DNA of 64,000 nt from Undaria pinnatifida (lineage: Eukaryota; Sar; Phaeophyceae; Laminariales; Alariaceae), in the NCBI GenBank assembly GCA_012845835.1, contig JABAKD010000108.1:536001-600000 (forward strand), read 5' to 3'. The notes under the pieces were generated by a model that saw only the letters and a list, made by a program, of their open reading frames with translations, searched no databases and was not told where the DNA came from. The position numbers and the translations under genes were made by a program. This document shows positions 51,702-63,832 of this stretch, one piece after another; position 1 is the stretch's first letter, and each line of letters starts with the position of its first letter.

Positions 51702-54423
51702 CTACGCATACGCACGACAGACGCAAGTCAATTGGAAAACAGAAAGAAAAGAAAAGAAGATAAAGGAAAGGAAAGAAAAGACAAGGAAGCGAAAAAACGA
51801 AAAAAGGAACCCTCCCCCCTCCCCCCTCCCCCCATCCGCCCTCCCCCCCTCCTCCCCCCTCCCCCCTCCCCCCCTTCCCCCTCCCCCCGCCCGCTTAGAG
51901 ATGCCGACGGTGCATGGCGCTGCCGCAGCCTTTGCGCGTCGCTCTGCAGCTTTGTGTCTCTCCGGTTCATGCCAATTCCGCATAAACAACTTGGCTCCCT
52001 CCTCTACTCGTCGAAACCATCGGCCGGCCTTCTGAGCAGCCTTTCGCCACCCTTCGAATTTCATTCCAAAGACCGACATATCCTCCTTCAGATGAGCCAT
52101 CCAGCCCTTATCTTGCCCCCTTAAATAGCCCTTACCCCCAACAAGCTTCCCAAACATCACCTTCTGTGGCAGACGCTCCTCATACGTGCCACGAATCCCG
52201 CAAACAAAATCCTCCGTTTGCGCACTATAGCCTCTATGCTCTCGGAAGCTGTCTGGGCAAGCGCGTCGGCGTACGATAGGGTGTGGTCGTCGCGCTTCCG
52301 TTTCCGCCATCCAAGGCATCGGAGGAGCATGGAATGGTGAACCCGTCGTAGCCTGTCATAGTCAGACTTCTTCGGGCTCCACGTCATGCAACCGCAAAGC
52401 AGTGTCTCGACCACCTCAGCTTTCAGCAACCGCACCTTCAACCGTAAGCGCACACCCGGGCGATCATAGATTTCCATCCTGTACCGCTGGAAGCACGCCC
52501 AGGCCGTCTGAAGACGCCGCGTTATTTCAATGCTAAGATCTCTGCCGGCGGTGATAGCCCCGCCCAAGTACACAAACTCGATTGCTTGTTGTATGCCTGG
52601 CCGGCTGCATTGATTGTGAACGACACCTTCTCCCCGCATTTGGTTTGCAGACACATTATCTCTGTTTTTGCCTCGGAGACCGCCAGCCCGAACGACGAGC
52701 ACGCAGTCACGATCACTGTCATCATCCTCTCCAGCCCTTCTGATGATCGCGATACGATGCCCGCATCGTCAGCGTACAGCATACTCCACAATATCAGCAC
52801 CTCCTCCTCCTCCGTCCCCCTCCGCCCGTCGACTTTGCCTGTGCGTGCAGTGCCCTTCTTCTCGCCTTTCTCCTTTCGTTGGAGCTGCACCATGTTGTCC
52901 GTAATGTCAGCATCAACGAGGAAGCGTTTCTCGGCCACACGCAGTACCGCCGTGAAAAACATGTTCAACAGCATTGGCGCGAGCACGCATCCTTGCCTGA
53001 GACCTTGCCCCGCGTCGAACTTATCCGAGCACTCTCCATCATCCAACCGCACGCATGCTTGCATGCCGTCGTGGAATTGGCGGATGACGGGGAGCATTCT
53101 CGGTGGCACGCCAAAACGAGCAAGGACATCCCACAGAAGGGTTCGGTCGACGGAGTCATATGCTTTGGTAAGGTCGATCAAGCACAAGTACAAGGGGGTG
53201 TCCCTTTTCCGCGCCAGTTCCTGCAGTCGTCGTACTACGAACATCATGCCCACCGTCGAGCGTTGGGGTCTGAACCCACACTGTTCCTCCGGCACAATGT
53301 TTTCGCGTTCACATTAGTCACTCAGGCGACCCGCGATGGCTTTGAGGAGTACTTTGCCGGCGTGAGCCACGAGGGAGATGCCACGATAATTGCCACACTC
53401 AGTCCGATCTTTCTTCTTGTGAAGCACTTTGATCGTTGCGTATTTCCATTGTTGCGGCACGCCACCTCCCCTCCACACAGCGACGATGATATCGTGGAAC
53501 TTTCCGAGAGTGTTCAATTCTCCTTCGTCGGCCAAAACCTTCAAGAGCTCGGCCGAGAGACCATCGGGCCCTAACGCCTTTCGGTTCGCCAACGCACGGA
53601 TCGCCTCCTCTACTTCGTACCTAGACGGGACATCGTCCAGTGGTCTGCACGGGGGCCACTACTTAAGCTCGTCCACAATGCTCGGGTCAAGGGTCGGCGA
53701 CTTGGTGTTAAGCAGTTTGTGAAACCACCTCACGCACCGCTCGCGGATGAGGGCATTATCCCGCAGCAATCGACCTTCCTCGTCCTTGATGTACTGCGAG
53801 TTGAACGTCCTCTTTCCTTCCACATCCATCCCCTTGGGATATTTGTAGAAGCCATATTGATCGCCTTCTCGGATACGCCCTTGGAGTTGGCTAACGTAAT
53901 ATTCGAAGAATCTCTGTACAGCTTCCGCCCGCGTGCGTTTCAGCCGTTTGGTGGTCGCCTTCAAGGCCCGCCGTAGACCACGATCGTTTGGAGCAGAACG
54001 GACCCGTTTCCTCGCGTCTTCCCTATCCTGCCATCGTGCGTTCAACTCCGCTTTGGTCTGCTCGGTCGCACACCAGCCCCTCGGTACTTGTTTGCGCCAA
54101 ATAGGGGGCGCTATGTCGGCCGCATTCGACAGTAGCTTCTCGGTTAGTACTGAGGTCATGTCATCAATGCTTCCGGCATTAGTACCGGGTATCGGGGAGG
54201 CAAGCTTGGCTACTGTCGTTTCTTGGAAAATCATCCGGTGATGCGAGTCGGCCATCAATCTTGGTAGATCAATAGCTCGCCGGTTTTTGATGACTCTCTT
54301 CGGACGATTTGGTGCGATGCGGCCCAAAAGGCGAATATTCCCGAATACGAGTTTGTGGCCCGACTCAGCGTTCTCCCTGAGTGGGATCCGCACAGTGACA
54401 TTACGTACCAATTGTCTATCCAC
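51702..54423 (-). pseudogene. LINE-A reverse transcriptase, broken by stops and frameshifts
   Basis: Collinear with copy 1. Motifs are still readable: FGPDGL-like [50 protein letters not shown] and LYADDAGIV. Disruptions relative to copy 1 are a CAG-to-TAG change at 53,659-53,661, a Tyr-codon-to-TAA change at 53,314-53,316, and frameshifts near 52,590 and 52,170. The upstream endonuclease SDH motif is changed to SGH (ESGHKLV). It is dead as a source but useful for aligning copy 1. Confidence 0.85.
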
Positions 54424-54700
54424 TTGCCGTGTCAGTATGTGGCCAAGCCTGTACTGGGCCTTTCCTCGGTTAGGACTCTGGACGCGTACGATATACCACG
54501 AGCAGGTGTAGCATAGTACGTGTTGAGGAGGGCGAGTTTGTCATCAGTTGCGTGAATCAACAGTCGCTCTCCGTTGTCGTTCAGCTCAACCAATACCTGC
54601 TGTCGGTCCACCCGATCCCTCTCATGCCTGTACGAGCATTTGTGTCCATCACGACAAGGAGGTGGTCCCTACTGGGTACCCCCTTGACCACCTCGTCAAG

Positions 54701-55519
54701 TCAACTCCAAAAGTAATCCTTTTCGCTGGTGCTTTTATCGAGAGTGGGAGCATAGCCTACAATAAAACACACAGCGTTAGATTTCCCTTTGCGTTGGATG
54801 CGAACCTTCATCAATCTAGCATTGATGCACTCAACCGCGACGTCACCCTTACCCTTCCCTGCCACGATAGACTCTCTAACAGCTAAGCCTACCCCGTGGT
54901 TCCCCTTCTTTTCGTGCGTTCCTCCGTCTTCTCCCGAGCAAAACACAACATACCCCGCCGCCGTAAAAGCACTTTGTCCACTGCGCCCCACCTCCTGTAA
55001 TCCTATGATATCACAACCTGCGTCCTCAGGAGTCTTCAGTATCAACCCGGCGTGGCCTATGCCGTTCGTGCCCTTGAAAGCAAGTGTGCGAACGTTGTAC
55101 GTACCCACGACGAGTTCCCCTGCTCTCGACCTAGCCCTTGCACCTACGCGAATTTTCTGAGCAGCCCTTCGAATCCTCTCGCGTCTCCACCTCTTCTTCC
55201 GAGCATCCGATTTCCTCCCTTCCACCCTCCGTTTTTCCCAGACAGAGGATTTCCCCCTCTCCGTCTCCCTTCGCCCAGCCCGGTTCTTGCCTAGGTTCCA
55301 ACGTGAAGGGGGCAGCAGTTCCGTTGCGCCACGTCCATCTCCTTCCCGACTTTGGTGCTTACCCACGTGGGTTCGATCCTCTCTTCTCTGTTCGATACGA
55401 GCCCCACGCTTTCCGCGGCGGTGATGGGACACTGCGTCCGCAGGCAAGGCTGCTGCGTCAAAAAATTCCGCGAGGAACTTTTTTGCCTTGTCGCTGGCTG
55501 TCACCGCCGGCGCGGCCAT
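54701..55519 (-). pseudogene. LINE-A apurinic-like endonuclease, N-terminal part
   Basis: It would nick genomic DNA to prime reverse transcription. From an ATG (MAAPAVTASDKAKKF) a basic N-terminal region of about 135 residues precedes the endonuclease/exonuclease/phosphatase fold. VVGTYNVRTL (residues 137-146, metal-site Asn), DIIGLQEVG (170-178, catalytic Glu) and IVGYAPT (253-259) are visible. An in-frame TGA after KDYFWS ends it. Downstream of the stop the same frame still reads VVMDTNARTG, an endonuclease motif, so this is a nonsense mutation within the domain and not a natural end. Confidence 0.85.
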
Positions 55520-55795
55520 ACCCGAGCGCTAGTTTAGCGCACGAGTACGGTCGACGCCACACACCCCATCAGGGGCTCTGGCACGTTTTGGGGAAGCCTC
55601 AGGCCCGAGCACCACCCCGGCCGGGGAGCAGTCGAGGGGAGGAAGGAGGTATATACAAAATATCGGTCCAAGCACCCCCTGGTGACATCAGTGGGGTAAA
55701 ATCGCTATTAATATCATAGAAATGTAAAACAACCAATATCTATCACAGTTACTATTACGAGGTAATAGAAGGCAGTAGACTTGACCGCGTGTACA

Positions 55796-55915
55796 AATAA
55801 AAATACACTCCAGCTGTGAGATCGAATATTTCGTCGAATCTCATACTTGCAAGCTGTGTGTGATACTCCCATCGCGCGTATTACTGGGTGTGTGTCCTCA
55901 TTGAGATATTATATT
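55796..55915 (+). repeat. R1 repeat fragment
   Basis: AAATACACTCCAGCTGTGAG, CTTGCAAGCTGTGTGTGATA, CATCGCGCGTATTACTGG and TGTGTCCTCATTGAGATAT match the outer TIR of the 16.9-19.5 kb element. Confidence 0.85.
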
Positions 55916-56065
55916 ATGAATACCAGACATGCCAGATACAGAGTACCAAAAATATTGCGTTTTAGGAGGTGGTGCGCATATTGGTATTCATATCACAGCA
56001 GTATCCAAATCGAGCAGCGCAGCCGCGCGGAGGGTCGTCGCCTTAGCCTGGGATAGGGTATATCC

Positions 56066-56578
<513 letters not shown>

Positions 56579-56903
56579 CCCGGTCGCCCCGGTAGCGTAT
56601 GAGGTTATCCTCGAGCCTGGTATCGGTCAGTTTCGTAAGTTCGAGCCCCCCCGAGTACATACTTGTATAAATTCGTAGGGACTTTTTCTTGTGCACAAAT
56701 TGGCTTGCGGAAAGCGCAAGGGCGTGAGTTAGCAACACTCGATGAAAAATCGACGAGCAGTGAGATTGCTGAATCCTATGCGCGATAAAAAATGAAGGCA
56801 AGAACTGGGGGGGAGAAGGAAGGACACCTGTGACCACGGCTTATCCAAAAGCTAGAAAGTAGAAATGCGTGAAAACAAAAGAGAAAAAAAAAAAAAAAAA
56901 AAA
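56579..56903 (+). mobile_element. tRNA-derived SINE, copy 3
   Basis: Starts GGTCGCCCCGGTAGCGTATG directly at the end of the (AAC)n tail. A-box-like TAGCGTATGAGG (56,593-56,604), B box AAGTTCGAGCCCCC (56,637-56,650), body with ACTCGATGAAAAATCGACGA and GACCACGGCTTATCC, and a 20-base poly(A) at 56,884-56,903. The only copy with a clear long A tail. Confidence 0.85.
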
Positions 56904-56971
56904 GTCTAGGTTAGGAGGTAGAGGGTGACGTATTTAAGGTGTTGACAGATGAACGGCATGATGTGATGGTA

Positions 56972-58543
56972 CAGTCGTCCCCGCTTTGAAGACACTCTTC
57001 TTAATTCAACTCCCCGCTTTAAGGACACAAAAAATACCAGAAGCATGGTGCCCCGCAGATGGGAAAACTTAGGCAAGAGTCGTGCATGAAATCGACGATT
57101 TCACAGGCCGAGGTCCGCTCTCGTCTCGAGGATGTCCGCTTTTATATGATAGAAATATTTCAAGGACGTCAGCCGTGAGTTCGACGAATTTCGGGTCAAT
57201 ACTTATCTTTGAAGCTGCGTTGTTGGTACTTGTAATATACTATTTTATAAAAAATATTTCAAGGACGTCCGCCGTGAGTTCGACGAAATTCGGGTCAATA
57301 CTCATCTTTGCAAGCTGCGTTGATGGTACTTGTAATATACTATATGGGTGAGTTTTTTATTGGGAGGGGTCCTATTATTTTGCTTTAAAAAACAATATAT
57401 ATACCAGTATAATATATAAAAATATTTTAAGGACGCCAGCCGTGAGTTCGACGAATTTCGGGTCAATACTCTTTCTTTTTTTATAAAAATTTCAAGGACA
57501 TCAGCCGTGAGGTCGACGAATTTCGGGTCAATAGTCATCTTTGCAAGCTGCGTTGTTGGTACCTGTAATATACTATGTGGGTGAGTTTTTTCATAATGGG
57601 AGGGGTCATTTTGTTTGGTTAAAAAACAAACACACATAATATATACAAGTGTATACATATTTTATAAAAAATATTTCAAGGACGTCAGCCGTGAGTTCGT
57701 ACGCGAACGGAAGAGACGGCGATTAAAGCGAAACGGCGTACCTTTTTTCCAAGACTGTGGATTCGTTGACTCATGAAACTCAAGTCAAGCCAAGAGCGAA
57801 GGAGGGGGGCGAGGTGCAGGCGACTCTTCGGGATATGGGCGGCGTAGTGTTTTTTTTTAGGATAACTGCACTTTGGATGCCCGCGTTCGTTGTTTGGTGT
57901 ATTTTTGTTTGGCTTGGGTGAAGTCTCGTTTAGCCAAACTTAGAATAATTTGTTTTGTGTTTGCCTCGTTTTTACCTTTGGGAAGGAGCGGTGTCCTCTT
58001 TTTCGGTGTACTTTCCCGATTTTTACGTCTGGTGTGGTCTGCGTTACCAACATTTTACCAAATAGTGTCGTCCCAAGTGTGGCTGGTTTCGTTTGGTCTC
58101 CATGTGGCAGGTAGGTAGCCTGTGCCGTATCAGAGTTCCAAAAACGGACGTGATGTTCACCGTGAGGATAACGCCTCAACAATAATAAAAGCCTACCTGG
58201 TACAACAACACCAGCGCGCTACCGTGCACATTACACTATGTAGGTCGTGCTGCACCCCTTCCCGCGTTTCGGTGGGAGAGGGAAATTCAAACGATGGTAT
58301 GCACGTATTGGCGTACAGCAGCAGTAGTTGCGGCTTTCAAATCACCTTGTGTCGTAGGTTTCAAACAACACCGTTTCGTGGTCACATTCCTGCTGCGAAT
58401 GCGCGTCTTGTGACATATGCTACGTTTACGTTGGCCCCGTGGACGGTAAGTTAGTGGCGCCGGAATCTCAAAGACACTTACTTCCCCGCGTTAAAGACAC
58501 TCGAAAAAAAAAACGTGGTGTGTCTTTAAAGCGGGGTCGACTG
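56972..58543. mobile_element. 1.57-kb TA-flanked element with pogo/Tc1-like inverted ends
   Basis: The left end CAGTCGTCCCCGCTTTGAAG (after TA at 56,970) pairs with the right end CTTTAAAGCGGGGTCGACTG (before TA at 58,544). Subterminal CCCCGCTTTAAGGACAC and CCCCGCGTTAAAGACAC repeats lie near both ends. TA duplication plus CAGTCG ends fit the Tc1/mariner-pogo group. No transposase is recognisable, and the interior carries an R2 array, so it is non-autonomous. Confidence 0.8.
57160..57710 (+). repeat. Array of five R2 units
   Basis: Starts near 57,160, 57,245, 57,420, 57,485 and 57,660. Each opens with TTTATAAAAAATATTTCAAG or a near version, then GACGTCAGCCGTGAGTTCGA. Some units continue to GTAATATACTA and GGGTGAGTTTTTTATTGGGA. 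Unit lengths are uneven, as if internal pieces were deleted. Confidence 0.9.
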
Positions 58544-59069
58544 TACCCAACTATGATTTGATAATATGATACCATGCTGTGGACCGCGGGTGCTGCTCGT
58601 CTGTGTCGTGCCGTCGTGCCGTGGATCATCACGGCTAATACCATTTTCTTCGGTTGCAAGTTGCAAGTCCGAACGTTGATGCGTACGTTGTGAAGCTGTT
58701 GTTTCATACCAGTGGTCTACATCAGCAAGAAGGCTGTACCACCAGTGGTCTCATATCATCGTAACGATATCATGGACCCCTGGCAGCTTCTTGCTTCTTG
58801 TCAACAAGGGTCCGCTTTTTTCGAGCACGACAGCAGCAGAGGAGCTCGCAATAAGAGCACAACTTGGACGAAACAGGACCCACAAGTCACTGAAAGGTGT
58901 GTATGCAGACAGCATACGCGTACAGCACAAGTCCAGATACAGCATGTACGGGCTGGTTGAAGCTCGAAAGCCGTGTTCCTACGTGTTCCAGCAGAGCAGT
59001 ACTGCTGCACTCCTACGTTCGCACTAGGCACCGCCCGCTGTACGTGAGTACTGTCCGTGAATACGCCGA

Positions 59070-59915
59070 GGGCGGGGTATCATACACTCTCATGGTAGAG
59101 ACGGAGACAACGCTGCTGCAAACACGGGGCATGGCACCCCGGGCTCCACTGTCCGCCATCGAAGCAGCAGGTCAGAGGTACAAACAGACAATAAAGTTTT
59201 AGTACCTCGACGGCGTTATCCACGAAGACGCTGAACTTATGGTTGAGATCGAGCGACGGGTCGGAGTCACGAGGGCATGCTACAAGAGGCTTGGGAGTTA
59301 TGCGAAACGACGACCTCCCGGCTCAGTCTGGAGGTCCGCCTGCTCAAGGCAGACGTAATTGAGACCCTGCTGTACGGGTGTGTGATGTGGACCATCAACG
59401 CGACTCATGATGACGAAAAGCGTACATCGCTTTCCTCCGGCGAGTCCTTGGCTTCCAGTCGTGCGTACCACACCAACCTCTCGTACGCCAAGCCCCTCAA
59501 GAAGACAACACGCGAGAGCATCTAAACGATCATCCGGAAACGGCGGCCATAGGTCGCTGGGGCAATGGTAAGAAGGCAAAACAAGGGGCGATTACCCAGT
59601 CGGATGATGTTTGCGTAGATAGACGGTGGAAACAACACGGGACAAGGTGGGCCACCGAGCCACTGGCTCAGAACCCTGAGAGACGACCTCGCCTATTTTC
59701 GATCCACCTAAGGTTGCACGGAGGATTCCCCGCGGCAGTTCGGAGTTGAAACCGTACTGCTGTGGGTCCATACAGCAAAGAAGACGGGCAAGTGGTATCG
59801 GGGGATCCTGGAAGAAGCCGAACGGTTCATGGCCAGGTGGCACGTAGAGAAACTCGGAGCGCCCAGGCCGGATGCGCGACGCGCAAAGCAGAAAGAAGCG
59901 TGGGGGGAGTAGGAA
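59070..59915 (+). pseudogene. LINE-B relic: C-terminal part of a reverse transcriptase
   Basis: Readable words in changing frames: ETETTLLQTRGMAPRAP, EAAGQRYKQTIKF, VEIERRVGVTRACYKRLG, VRLLKADVIETLLYGCVMWT, SYAKPLKKTTRESI, NKGRLPSRMMF and HWLRTLRDDLA, and finally GILEEAERFMARWHVEKLG. The order equals the LINE-A C-terminus ([17 protein letters not shown] and on to [10 protein letters not shown]), but the sequence is a different family. Several stops and frameshifts (for example TAG after QTIKF) show it is dead. R3 follows on the same strand. Confidence 0.8.
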
Positions 59916-60059
59916 AACCGCTGTTGTAGAAAGCAAGAAGGCGACGGCAAACAAGGTGGTAGCAACGCACCCGGCCGACTACAGTACCAGGTAGTTGGTA
60001 GAACCTTTTACGTAACCTCAAGCTAATGCGCCTTGCAGCGTGGGTAGGCGCAATTGGAT

Positions 60060-60260
60060 GCGAATCGACAAGGGAGAGGGAAGAAAGGGCTGAAGTTTTC
60101 TCGCGAAAAAACGAAGGCACGCACCGTAGTGGGGAGGCGGAAGAAGAGCCTTCTTACTAATACGTAGTGGCCCCGGATCTTGAGTTACGTCTAGGAAGGG
60201 AGAAAGAGAAACAAAAGTGCGAACATAATAAATGGGGCGAGCAAAAATCGCTGTCGACGA
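60060..60260 (+). repeat. R3 repeat, inferred LINE-B 3' UTR
   Basis: Lies 150 bp downstream of the LINE-B coding relic on the same strand and matches 37,310-37,510 (plus) and 5,286-5,505 (minus). The A-rich end is GGCGAGCAAAAA. Confidence 0.7.
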
Positions 60261-60509
60261 GACGGTAAGCAGAGGACAGATCAGGCAGCAATGCTCCTAG
60301 CCCGATGGCATTTAATACCTGCTCGTTGCACTCGAAACCCAGTTTGGGTGGTAATCGGTACACCGGTTGAGTGGTATCATCTGCTTTGTTGATGCGTCTT
60401 TGCTTGCTTAATGATTAGGCTTCGTTTTCGCATAGGGGACGGGGGCGAAGGTGGCGGTATGGGGGCCAATATAGTACTACACTGCTGTGTCATCAGACCC
60501 AGATATTAC

Positions 60510-60688
60510 AGTAGGTGGCCCTGTATAGTGCGGTTCATATAGTGCGGGTGTCCGATACTGTGCGGGTGAAATCGTTTGGCACAATATAGACCCCTTTATA
60601 GTGGCCGGTTTTCATATAGTGCGGGTGCCCGGTACAGTGCGGGTAAATTTTCGTGACACATACCCGCACCATATAGGGCCACCTACTG
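60510..60688. mobile_element. Complete 179-bp MITE with TA duplication
   Basis: CAGTAGGTGGCCCTGTATAG at the left pairs with CTATA..GGGCCACCTACTG at the right, each flanked by TA. The interior has three TATAGTGCGGGTG-like words and AAATCGTTTGGCACAATATA. Homologous to 14,086-14,258. Confidence 0.9.
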
Positions 60689-61042
60689 TAAGAGTGCCCA
60701 GGTGATAGACCACGCGGCCATGCTCCGAATCCTACAGTAGTAGTAGGGCCATTCGAACCCAATACGATGTGGTTGCTGCCCCCGATGCTGGTTGGATGGC
60801 CTCAGCTGCTGTGTTGCTACATTGCTGGCGCTTGGTTGTGTTTGTTTTTCATTTTTGTGTTACCCTGTTTCTTTCTTTCCAATCGATGTTTCCCTTTTGT
60901 TTGGGGTTTCTTTCTTAATCATCCTTTTATCTTTTGTCTTTTACTGCAAATAGTCTAGTGTGCTGGCTTGCATGCTCTCGTTTTTTGCCGGCGTGCTCAT
61001 GGGGTTGGCCTTGCATGGCCAAATCACCCTTCTGTACTTGCA

Positions 61043-61250
61043 ATGTGTATATTCTTCACATTATAAACTGATATTATTATGCATGCATCTACATCCACTT
61101 CCAATATGATAAAGCTGTTAGTTTCTGAGTTTGTGACCACCTCGTCGCTCCCATGCTCTTATGACGCATGACGCATCGTCACGGACACTGGTTGCTCTGC
61201 TGTGTGTGGATGGGTGCAGAAGATCAGATTAATGTGAAGAGCACACACAT
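61043..61250. mobile_element. Possible short MITE with TGTGTATATTCTTCACATTA ends
   Basis: Left end TGTGTATATTCTTCACATTA and right end TTAATGTGAAGAGCACACAC are inverted copies. Single ends of the same word occur at 39,331 and 42,461 (TTAATGTAAAGAACACACA) and 44,622 (GTGTGTTCTTCACGTTAA). Confidence 0.45.
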
Positions 61251-61819
61251 AGCGGTGCCGGTGCGGTATCAGTATGGACTGGTGCCAAGTAAAGAGTAAT
61301 AAAACACGTGCATTTGAAAGTTCCAAAACATTTTACTCGAAGTATAAAATAGAAACTCACCCAAAAGGCAAATAAAACGACTCAAACTGCTGTGATTGAT
61401 ACTCAAGCGAACAGCGAAGTCGCAGGGATGCGACCTCGTGCTAAAAAAGTCGAAAAGCAAATCCGTGGGCGAAAGGGTGGGGTACTTGCAGTACTCGCCC
61501 AACAGCGTGCCTTGACGCCGCCCCCTGTCCAGCCCGAATCATCTGCAGCAACTTCCCGTCGGCATCCTCGCTGCTGTGGCTGAGCATTGCCTATTACTGC
61601 TGTAATAATATTAATAGGCGAGGCCTACTGCTGTACTTAAAAAAGTAAAATCCAGCCCCCGCGAAGTTGCACATGCATGCGAGTACGTGCAAGGTATTTC
61701 AGAAATGCACGTAAATTCAATAGCGATTCATGTATGGTGGCTCCTTATGTGCAGGTCCGCGCACAAAATGCCGGTTGCGGTGCCCAGAGCCCAGACCAAC
61801 CCGACGCCAGACCTGACCC

Positions 61820-61862
61820 TAGCACTAATCCTCACCCTAACCCTAACCCCAACCCAACCCAA
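61820..61862. repeat. Short telomere-like tract
   Basis: CACCCTAACCCTAACCCCAA followed by CCCAACCC units: a brief interstitial CCCTAA-type run. Confidence 0.6.
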
Positions 61863-63062
61863 CCCTTCGAGGGGCTCGAGGTCTGCTCTCGAGGTCGGCA
61901 GGGTCAGTATTGAGTTTACGTGCAAACCTGAAAACCTCGCACGAACGTGCAATAATTAAACGCCTGGTCAAAAAAATCCTATGATGAATCTTCGTCAACA
62001 TAATTAGAGGCAATCTGCTGACCGTTCTCGCAAAAATTGTCGTCGTGAAATGTGTGCCCACGATAAACGTAAATATAAGGATCGTTTTGATATTGACATT
62101 GATGAGTACATGGTTCTTACATTTTTACTCAAAGTAGTCGGCAATATACAACATTTTGGACCAAATTTAAGAATCGTTGTGTTATACACATTGGTATAAT
62201 ACCGTCCTTATAATTACGTACACAGTGGAAGAGACGATGGCAAAAGCTACAGATAGCGTGACACGACAAGCAGAAAATGGCTGCAAGTACGGCCTCCGCA
62301 ACTCGCCGTGCATCGCTTCCAAACAGCAACCACTGCCAACCCAACAAAGTCCATAGCCCTGCATGGGAAGGGGGGCACTCACCCTGTGCAATCGAAGAAG
62401 GAGTACGGTTGAACGCAGCAGTTGAACCCTTCCAACCCCTCCACCCCTACCGACTCCACCCCTATCTCGCTTCCAAATAACGCAGCAGCTAGAAGGGCTC
62501 GCCGGAGTAACCTCATAACAGACCACCTCCGCCGACTACCACCTGCAAATGCCGTGAACACCGGAGCAGGCCTTCGCCTTCCTTCACCCTGCGTTGCTCG
62601 CAGTGTCGACTACACGTGCACCCACGCAAACGTGTAGGTCCGCGAACAACCCTGCCTGTGAGATGCAGACACTCGTGGATTTTGAGCAACGTTTTGGCTC
62701 AAACCGACAATTTGCACCATTACCTGGAAAGGCGTTTTTGTAAAGGAGATTTTTTACCAGAGTGGAAAAATCTCAGACCAATCCACGGGGTCAGAATCAT
62801 CAGTTGTGGTGTTTCTGGTCAAGGACGATTCGGCAGCGTCGGAAGTCGGGAGTCGGGAGTCGGGAACGAATGTATGTCCGGATTCCACCGGGCAGTCCTC
62901 ACCAGCCAGCCCTATTTTGTTATCTCGCTGTTACCTTGGGACCTTCCTGTGGAAGTGAGGCAGCCGCATATCTATCTATCAATGCCGGCCGTGTAAAGAA
63001 ACATGAAATTATTGCATACCGTACATGACAGACTAGACTACCTGGTATAGACTAAATTGTGT

Positions 63063-63230
63063 CTACCCAACAACGACATCACAGCAGCACACCCAGTGTC
63101 CGTGCTGATTCTGCATCCTACATCTAGACTAGAGAGATACGAATTCGGTGGTCACAGACTGCTGTGAAGCAGAGGAAACCAACCAGGTCGCAATTCATCA
63201 AGGTAAAGCAAATGGCATGCTAGCGTAGGG
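63063..63230 (+). repeat. Dispersed repeat R5, copy 2
   Basis: CACCCAGTGTCCGTGCTGAT, CATCCTACATCTAGACTAGA, GGTCACAGACTG and GGCATGCTAGCGTA match 16,040-16,205. Confidence 0.75.
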
Positions 63231-63720
63231 CAAAACAAGCCTTAAGGAGCGATTATCCGGTCGGATGATGTTTGCTGCGCAGATAGATCATGGAAAAAAC
63301 CCGGGGGGCCAGGTGGGTCAACGAACATAATAGCTACCTCTGGTGTTAATAACTGGCTCAGAAACCCCGAGAGACTACCTCGCTCGTAAGACAAGTGAAA
63401 TGCTAGCGTGCGGCAAAACAAGGGGCGATTATCCGGTCGGATGAGTTTGCGCAGATAGATGGCGGAAAAAACCCGGGGGACCAGGAGGTGCTGGGTGATG
63501 TGGGTCAACGAACAAATATTTAACTAGCTGGCTCAGAAACCCGTAAGATACGACCGCGCGCGCCGGTTTTCGATCGACGGAAAGCTCCACGGAAGATTGA
63601 AGATTCCCTTCGTACGGCAGTTTGGAGTTGAAACCGCGTACTATTACTACAAGTATTACTACTATGGATGGGTCCATACAGTACAGTAAAGACGGCGGGA
63701 AAGTGATACCGGAGTGTTGA
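63225..63720 (+). pseudogene. LINE-B C-terminal relic with internal duplication
   Basis: Two tandem copies (about 63,225-63,390 and 63,395-63,555) of a segment with GCTAGCGT, GGCAAAACAAG, CGATTATCCGGTCGGATGA and AAAAACCCGGGGG. A single copy of the downstream part follows (CACGGAAGATT, CGGCAGTTTGGAGTTGAAAC, GGGTCCATACAG). The same blocks occur once in the relic at 59,560-59,780. Confidence 0.75.
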
Positions 63721-63832
63721 GGAAGGTGTTAGTGGGGTATTAGTCCGTTTGACCACTTGCAAAAGGTTAACCGATAGCTTACCCAAACTAAGCCGTATAA
63801 CACTCTCCACCCCTGAAACGGCGCGATAGCAG

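Larger units (their letters stand above)
51395..55700 (-). mobile_element. LINE-A copy 2: near full-length but broken
   Basis: Contains endonuclease, reverse transcriptase and 3' UTR in the same order as copy 1. The 3' end has a short (AAC)3 tail, seen as GTTGTTGTT at 51,395. The 5' side reaches at least the ATG at 55,519; sequence up to about 55,700 may be 5' UTR. It defines the element length as about 4.3 kb. By eye it is about 90% identical to copy 1 in the coding part. Confidence 0.9.
60700..63060. other. Intergenic stretch with small repeats
   Basis: Holds a possible MITE at 61,043-61,250, a CCCTAA-like tract at 61,820-61,862, and GGGAGTC triplication near 62,845. Open stretches here lack recognisable domains. 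Confidence 0.4.

Noticed and set aside
62616-62996. A 126-codon + strand frame
   Set aside because: No domain recognised, contains a small GGGAGTC repeat, and lies in repeat-rich DNA with no splice context.
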